Source of the DNA: Fictibacillus solisalsi
Lineage (GTDB): Bacteria; Bacillota; Bacilli; Bacillales; Fictibacillaceae
Length of the DNA stretch: 64,000 nt
NCBI RefSeq assembly: GCF_900103485.1
Contig: NZ_FNHW01000001.1
Coordinates: 531,418 to 595,417 of the forward strand
Direction of reading: 5' to 3'
Positions 59,570-64,000 of this stretch are shown here, piece after piece. How positions within the stretch are numbered: the stretch's first letter is position 1; the number at the start of each line of letters is the position of its first letter. The notes beneath the pieces were generated by a model, which was not told where the DNA came from, searched no databases, and worked only from the letters and a program-made list of their open reading frames with translations. A program made the position numbers and the translations under genes.

Positions 59570-59605
59570 AAACAGATTGGCAGAGAGCTAGTCTGTTTTT
59601 TTTTC
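59570..59605 (+). terminator. Terminator-like hairpin after flgM
   Basis: AAACAGA pairs with TCTGTTT, with partial inner pairing and a long T run. It overlaps the 3' end of the holin-family gene on the other strand. Confidence 0.55.
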
Positions 59606-60004
59606 TTTCCCCTCTTCCTTTTGTTTTAAAACCAGGAACGCTTTTCTGATCACAGGGGGCAGGGGTATATTTGTCCGGCCCGCATTTTCGATGATGGACA
59701 GCAATTCATTGGATAAATAAAAAAATATGGTGGCATCACGAATGTAATGACCGCCAAAAAGAGTATCGAGTGAGTGGGCAACAGCTACAATGCAAAAAAT
59801 AGCGATTTTCTTTAAAATTCCTTTGAAGCCAAACGAACTGGAAAGTTTTCCTTCATAGGCAGAAGCAATAATACCTGTCAGATAATCAAGTAAAGCTAAT
59901 ATTACAAGAGCATTGATCAATGGCGACATCGGACCAAAAAAATAACCTGCATAAGCGCCTGCCAGTGCAGAGCAGGATTTAAACAGCATTTGAACTCTAC
60001 TCAT
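59588..60004 (-). CDS. Holin-family small membrane protein
   Basis: I place the start at ATG 60004, after GAGGTGGG, giving 138 residues. Three membrane segments and the phage_holin_4 pattern (LLDYLTGIIASAYEGKLSS, then RDATIFFYLSNELLSIIENAG) are clear. Such proteins pierce the membrane in phage lysis, but they also occur alone in bacterial genomes. I see no phage genes nearby, so it is probably an isolated host gene. Confidence 0.8.
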   Translation of the reverse strand: MSRVQMLFKSCSALAGAYAGYFFGPMSPLINALVILALLDYLTGIIASAYEGKLSSSFGFKGILKKIAIFCIVAVAHSLDTLFGGHYIRDATIFFYLSNELLSIIENAGRTNIPLPPVIRKAFLVLKQKEEGKEKKTD

Positions 60005-60273
60005 GTAGACCCACCTCATAGTTTCCAAAATAAAAATCTAGTATTGACTATTAGAATATGATAGAACGTAATAATTGGTTCCTTTACTGAAAAATTGTGG
60101 CTGATAGTAACCTTTTATGTCGTTTATGTAACAAAATTTGAGGGTAGGTAAAGTTTATTGAAAAGTAAATATAATATTTAAAAAAATCCAAAAAATCAAA
60201 GAAAAGACACGCACATTTCTGTTACAATGAAGAAAATCTTTAAATGAGAAAATCTTTATAGGAGGTTTTTAAT

Positions 60274-60549
60274 GTGAACAAAATTACCCTTGGTCTTCCT
60301 CCACATTGTCACAAAGTTTCTTTTGACGGAAAGGTTTTTAAAATTAAAGGATTTAACAATGAAAAAATGGTCGTTCCGGTGTCAGGTACGGAAAGTGCAG
60401 AAGTGAGACAGGTCAATGAGGAAACCGGGATGTTAAATATAGTTGGAAAAGACAGGATATTAATTTCGATGGAAATGCCTTTACGCTTTTGCGAAATCGG
60501 CAAAGGCTGGCTCCTTGATAAATTGCCGAAACGCAAAAAGAAAAAATAG
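60274..60549 (+). CDS. Hypothetical protein (91 aa) with basic C-terminus
   Basis: This 91-residue product starts at GTG 60274, eight bases after AGGAGG. It is a small beta-rich protein (KVSFDGKVFKIKGF, MLNIVGKDRILISMEM) and ends in a run of Lys (KRKKKK). It could bind nucleic acid, but no known motif is seen. An 11-base direct repeat GAAAATCTTTA stands at 60232-60242 and 60248-60258 directly upstream. Confidence 0.55.
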   Translation: MNKITLGLPPHCHKVSFDGKVFKIKGFNNEKMVVPVSGTESAEVRQVNEETGMLNIVGKDRILISMEMPLRFCEIGKGWLLDKLPKRKKKK

Positions 60550-60550
60550 G

Positions 60551-60602
60551 AAAAGGGCACGTGAGTCGTCTCTTCAGGCGGCAAATCACGTGTCCTTTTT
60601 GT
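60551..60602 (+). terminator. Intrinsic terminator with a long stem
   Basis: AAAAGGGCACGTGA pairs with TCACGTGTCCTTTT (14 bp, one G-T) with a smaller inner stem, and is followed by T. Confidence 0.82.
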
Positions 60603-60703
60603 TTGGATTGGTGATCCCCGCTTTGCTTTGCCCGATGTCCTTCTAAATTTCCGGTACAGGCCATACATATTAACGAAGAGGACGAGCGGAGCTGGAGGAG
60701 ATT

Positions 60704-61738
60704 ATGCAAAAAAGAAAAAAACAGGTTATTCAAATCGGTGCAACCTATATCGGCACTATCGTAGGGGCAGGTTTCGCGACGGGAAGAGAGATTGTTGAAT
60801 TCTTTACCATTCATGGTTCGGCAGGCTTTGCCGGCATTTTGATCAGCGGTTTTTTATTTATCTTTCTTGGTACAAAAATCATGCTCCTTGCCCGAAAGAT
60901 CGGAGCGGAAACGTATGAGTCGTTAAACACGTATCTTTTTGGAGAAAGATTTGCCGCAGGGATTAATTTGCTTATGTTTGTCATGTTGTTTGGTGTAACA
61001 GCTGTCATGCTGTCAGGTACTGGAGCATTATTTACTGAACAGCTTCATTTGCCGTTTCATGCCGGAATACTGCTCACCGTTTTATTATGCTTCATCGTTA
61101 TGCAACGGGGGATGGAAGGTATTTTATGGACTAATTCGGTTATTGTCCCCATTATGATTCTTTTCTCCATTATTATATCGGTGTCCATGCTTTTTTCACC
61201 GATTGAGGCACCCCTGATCCGCTCCGAGGATTTTACCGGGAATTGGAGATGGCTGTTCAGCCCGTTTACTTATGCTGCGTTTAATTTGACACTGGCACAA
61301 GCGGTTCTTGTGCCACTAAGCCGGGAAGCTGAGGATGATTCAATCATCCGGTGGGGTGGTTTTTTAGGAGGGCTTGGATTGACCTTCATCCTGTTAAACA
61401 GCCACTTTGCCCTTTATCTGGTGCCTCAATCGGTTCAATATGAAATCCCTGTTGCCGAGATTATCAGCCGGCTCGGGATCTTTGTGCATTTGTTGTTTTT
61501 GCTCGTGGTATATGGTGAAATCTTCACTACGCTGATTGGAAACCTGTTCGGGCTTGTCGCTCCTCTGAAAAAATCATTCAAGCTTTCATCCAATTTCATT
61601 TTGCTGTTGTTAATGGGCGGGGGGTACTTAATCAGTTTGTTTGGGTATTCTTCACTTCTTCACTATCTTTATCCGTTGTTTGGGTTGGTTGGGCTCGCTT
61701 ATTTGCTGGTGATCACGTTGAAAAAGGATTTTAAATAG
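60704..61738 (+). CDS. ykvI: YkvI-like membrane protein (APC superfamily)
   Basis: This 344-residue membrane protein has about ten segments. The N-terminal text ATYIGTIVGAGFATGREIVEFF and LNLTLAQAVLVPLS-like middle are typical of the YkvI family of the APC superfamily. The substrate is not known. GGAGGAG precedes ATG 60704. It stands alone before the amino acid exchanger gene. Confidence 0.85.
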   Translation: MQKRKKQVIQIGATYIGTIVGAGFATGREIVEFFTIHGSAGFAGILISGFLFIFLGTKIMLLARKIGAETYESLNTYLFGERFAAGINLLMFVMLFGVTAVMLSGTGALFTEQLHLPFHAGILLTVLLCFIVMQRGMEGILWTNSVIVPIMILFSIIISVSMLFSPIEAPLIRSEDFTGNWRWLFSPFTYAAFNLTLAQAVLVPLSREAEDDSIIRWGGFLGGLGLTFILLNSHFALYLVPQSVQYEIPVAEIISRLGIFVHLLFLLVVYGEIFTTLIGNLFGLVAPLKKSFKLSSNFILLLLMGGGYLISLFGYSSLLHYLYPLFGLVGLAYLLVITLKKDFK

Positions 61739-61862
61739 AGGGATTTTTTTGAATAGAATTACTATTTTTGGTTATAGTGACAGGACTTAAACGCTGTGAT
61801 AAAGTTTTAAAAAAGAAAGTCCTTCTAGAGTAGACAAAAATAGTTTGGGAGTGGACAGCAGC

Positions 61863-63206
61863 GTGAATACAGAAGCAGATCTGAAAAAAGATATCGGCCT
61901 TTCCGTAGCGATGTCAATTGTTATTGGTACAGTAATCGGTTCCGGGATCTTCATGAAACCGGGAAAAGTCATTGAATATGCAGGAGGATCAAGCATGGCG
62001 CTCCTGGCCTGGCTGCTCGGTGGACTTATCACTCTGGCAGGAGGCCTGACCATTGCTGAAGTAGCCACGCAGATCCCAAAGACAGGCGGACTGTATGTTT
62101 ATTTAGAAGAGGTGTATGGAAAGATTTGGGGCTATCTGAGCGGCTGGATGCAAACTGTGATTTACGGTCCCGCCATCATAGGAGGTCTTGGTCTATATTT
62201 TGGCTCTTTGCTTGCCCACTTGTTTGGATGGAACGAAAAAACAGGACCGTGGATAGGTATTATTACGGTTGTTTTTCTAGCTGTGGTCAACAGCTTTGGC
62301 ACTAAGTATGGTGGCATTGTACAAAACATAGCAACGATCGGAAAATTGCTCCCGATCGTGTTAATCGTTGTGTTTGGCATTTGGAAAGGTAATGAACATG
62401 TTCTGAATGCAGGCAGCGGCTTTACTGGAGAAATCAGTATGGGAGCTGCCATTCTGGCAACATTGTTTGCTTATGATGGCTGGCTGATGGTTGGGTTTGT
62501 GGCAGGAGAAATGAAAAATCCTGCTAAAATACTGCCCAAAGCGATCATTGGCGGGATTCTGTTTGTAACAGTGGCTTATCTGCTGGTAAATGTAGCAATG
62601 CTCCATGTACTTCCGGCAAGCCGTATTGTGGAATTGGGGGAAAATTCAGCTGGAACCGCGGCTTCCATATTGTTCGGAGAAATAGGCGGAAAATTGATTG
62701 CCGTCGGTATCGCTGTTTCCATCTTTGGTTGTTTGAACGGAAAGATATTAACGTTCCCCCGTGTAACCTATGCGATGGCGCTTCGCAAACAGCTGCCGGC
62801 GTCCCGTTTCTTTGCTTCTGTTTCTGAAAAGTTTGGAACACCGATTCCGGCAACCGGGCTGCAGGTTGTGTTAGCCGTTGTCCTCATGCTCGTATCAAAC
62901 CCGGATTATCTGTCTGCCATGGCTATATTTGCTATTTATATCTTTTATATTTTTGCATTTTATGCTTTGTTTGTTTTAAGGAAACGAAACAAAGGGAAAA
63001 AAAGATCGTACAGTGTACCCCTGTTTCCAATCATTCCGGGGTTTGCCATCATCGGTGCCAGCTATATTGTGATTGCTACGATTATTGACAGTCCTGCTGA
63101 CAGCCTCACGGCGATTGCTGTCACACTGGCCGGATTGCCCTTGTACTGGTACCTTAACAAAAGAAACCAGACGGAACACGAACCGCAACTGCAAAAGAAA
63201 GCGTAG
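61863..63206 (+). CDS. APC-family amino acid permease (SteT-like)
   Basis: I place the start at GTG 61863 (GGGAGTGG upstream); starts 6-18 bases further left are possible. The 447-residue protein has twelve membrane segments with the family start IGLSVAMSIVIGTVIGSGIFM and AKILPKAIIGG. It is close to the LAT-type serine/threonine exchanger SteT of B. subtilis. The exact substrate is not certain. Confidence 0.85.
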   Translation: MNTEADLKKDIGLSVAMSIVIGTVIGSGIFMKPGKVIEYAGGSSMALLAWLLGGLITLAGGLTIAEVATQIPKTGGLYVYLEEVYGKIWGYLSGWMQTVIYGPAIIGGLGLYFGSLLAHLFGWNEKTGPWIGIITVVFLAVVNSFGTKYGGIVQNIATIGKLLPIVLIVVFGIWKGNEHVLNAGSGFTGEISMGAAILATLFAYDGWLMVGFVAGEMKNPAKILPKAIIGGILFVTVAYLLVNVAMLHVLPASRIVELGENSAGTAASILFGEIGGKLIAVGIAVSIFGCLNGKILTFPRVTYAMALRKQLPASRFFASVSEKFGTPIPATGLQVVLAVVLMLVSNPDYLSAMAIFAIYIFYIFAFYALFVLRKRNKGKKRSYSVPLFPIIPGFAIIGASYIVIATIIDSPADSLTAIAVTLAGLPLYWYLNKRNQTEHEPQLQKKA

Positions 63207-63217
63207 TATATTCCCGT

Positions 63218-63252
63218 AAAAAGCTCTGCTGATTTTCAGCAGAGCTTTTTCA
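63218..63252 (+). terminator. Intrinsic terminator
   Basis: AAAAGCTCTGCTGA pairs with TCAGCAGAGCTTTT around a 3-base loop, with T residues. Confidence 0.85.
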
Positions 63253-63386
63253 TTAGGTGCCAAAATTGAAACAGTCAACCAGCAAAAAAAACCGAAAATA
63301 TTAAAGTGTACTGACCCTTTTTTGGCTAATCTCTCTGTAATATACGTTCAACGATTTGCGAAAGAAAAACAATCCAGCAGAAAGTT

Positions 63387-63415
63387 AAAAGAACCTGCCA
63401 TTGGCAGGTTCTTTT
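63387..63415 (-). terminator. Terminator at the end of the partial right-edge gene
   Basis: AAAAGAACCTGCC pairs with GGCAGGTTCTTTT with a 3-base loop. Its right arm touches the stop codon of the minus-strand gene. Confidence 0.8.
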
Positions 63416-64000
63416 ATTGAATAATCGTTTTCAACTGACGATATTTAGCGGAAAGACTGGATGCTGAAATATCGTAAGAAGCAGCTGTTTCCGCCTGTGA
63501 TGCGCCTTGTTCTAAAAGATGCTTGCTGACATAATAATGCAGTGCTGCAGCGAAAAGCTGTTCTTTTCGAATGGTCAGCTTTTGACTGTTGTTCCATTGA
63601 ACCCAAAGGGGAAGCGCCTTTTCATAAATTTCAGAAGAAGCGGTATTTTTCAGCAGAGCTAATACGGAATCATTGACCGGATCAGCAGGCTCGTTGGACA
63701 AAAGAATATGAAGAACATGGGGGAAATCGTCCTTCATTGTCAATTGTTCTGAATGCAGGATCTGCAGTTTCTTTGACAAATTGGAAGGAGAAACAGGAAT
63801 TTTTGCATAATCAATGTAAAATTCACAATGTTCTCCTGTAACGATCAGTGAACCTGCAAGAAGTGACTGCACTTCAGGAAGGGATTCGGAATGGATTTCA
63901 ACCGTATATTCCTGATCCGTGAAGTAATCTTTGAGCTTATATACGTTCCGGTTTAACTGTTCCTGAACGGTATACAGTGAAGGGGTGGTGTTCTGCCATT
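63414..64000 (-). CDS. Hypothetical protein, 5' end outside window
   Basis: This minus-strand frame is open from 64000 to its stop at 63414, so about 195 residues are visible and the N-terminus is missing. The visible chain is mostly helical. The last 35 residues (QGASQAETAASYDISASSLSAKY) look like a helix-turn-helix. There are no membrane segments. I do not recognise a family; a DNA-binding role is possible. Confidence 0.55.
   Translation of the reverse strand, partial: WQNTTPSLYTVQEQLNRNVYKLKDYFTDQEYTVEIHSESLPEVQSLLAGSLIVTGEHCEFYIDYAKIPVSPSNLSKKLQILHSEQLTMKDDFPHVLHILLSNEPADPVNDSVLALLKNTASSEIYEKALPLWVQWNNSQKLTIRKEQLFAAALHYYVSKHLLEQGASQAETAASYDISASSLSAKYRQLKTIIQ

Noticed and set aside
59588-60004. 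Prophage remnant suggested by the holin-family gene
   Set aside because: No other phage gene, integrase or attachment repeat is near; holin-family proteins often occur alone.
1-64000. tRNA, rRNA, CRISPR array, insertion sequence or replication origin
   Set aside because: I saw no cloverleaf, repeat-spacer array, transposase gene or DnaA-box cluster on reading both strands; weak signals could be missed without computation.

Overview
The window looks like chromosome of a Gram-positive endospore former, most likely a member of the Bacillaceae. Evidence for this: strong GGAGG-type ribosome binding sites, GTG/TTG starts, two gerA-type spore germination operons, an intracellular subtilisin with a CodY-like box, CspB/CspD-type cold shock protein, NrnB, YkvI, DUF2512 and TrhA homologues, and a puc-type purine catabolic cluster. 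I cannot fix the genus from sequence alone. I saw no rRNA, tRNA, CRISPR array, insertion sequence or integrated phage. No gap without a gene reaches 300 bases.

Layout. 1-6.8 kb holds the end of an ABC exporter, a glycosyltransferase, LysE and small membrane proteins, nrnB and a frameshifted nucleotidyltransferase-like gene. 7-20.8 kb is housekeeping and stress: intracellular subtilisin, a possible type I toxin, a cysteine hydrolase, a two-component system, CorA, CoaA, a methanogen-output-domain protein, a hydrolase, a cold shock protein, LapA, an aldo/keto reductase and an alanine symporter. 20.8-42.6 kb is a nucleobase island. It contains adenine deaminase with an NCS2 permease, a six-gene xanthine dehydrogenase operon on the minus strand, and a divergent plus-strand operon of about 12.8 kb.

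The plus-strand operon is the most interesting part. It encodes an NCS2 permease, a cyclic amidohydrolase, a cysteine hydrolase, UbiX and UbiD, three hexameric bacterial microcompartment (BMC) shell proteins, one pentameric vertex protein, a protein with a possible encapsulation peptide, a flavoprotein-like protein, a diverged adenine-deaminase paralogue, a cyclase/formamidase-like protein, a DUF1989 protein and another amidohydrolase. No aldehyde dehydrogenase, phosphotransacylase or B12 enzyme is present, so this is not a classical metabolosome. The seven catabolic enzymes can be placed one-to-one on the oxygen-independent xanthine to glycine route known from purine-fermenting clostridia (xanthine, 4-ureido-5-imidazolecarboxylate, 4-amino-5-imidazolecarboxylate, 4-aminoimidazole, 4-imidazolone, formiminoglycine, glycine plus formate). 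That placement is my inference. BMC surveys, as I remember them, include a type assigned to xanthine utilisation and others of unknown function; I cannot check which of these this locus is.

42.6-53 kb carries two complete gerA-type germinant receptor operons, both in A-B-C order on the minus strand. Between them lie an NlpC/P60 peptidase, a small unknown gene and a HxlR regulator with a VOC-domain protein. 53-64 kb has GNAT, TrhA, a glutamine-type ABC importer operon, Ohr, several short unknown genes, an isolated flgM, a holin-family protein, YkvI, an APC amino acid exchanger and a partial unknown gene at the right edge.
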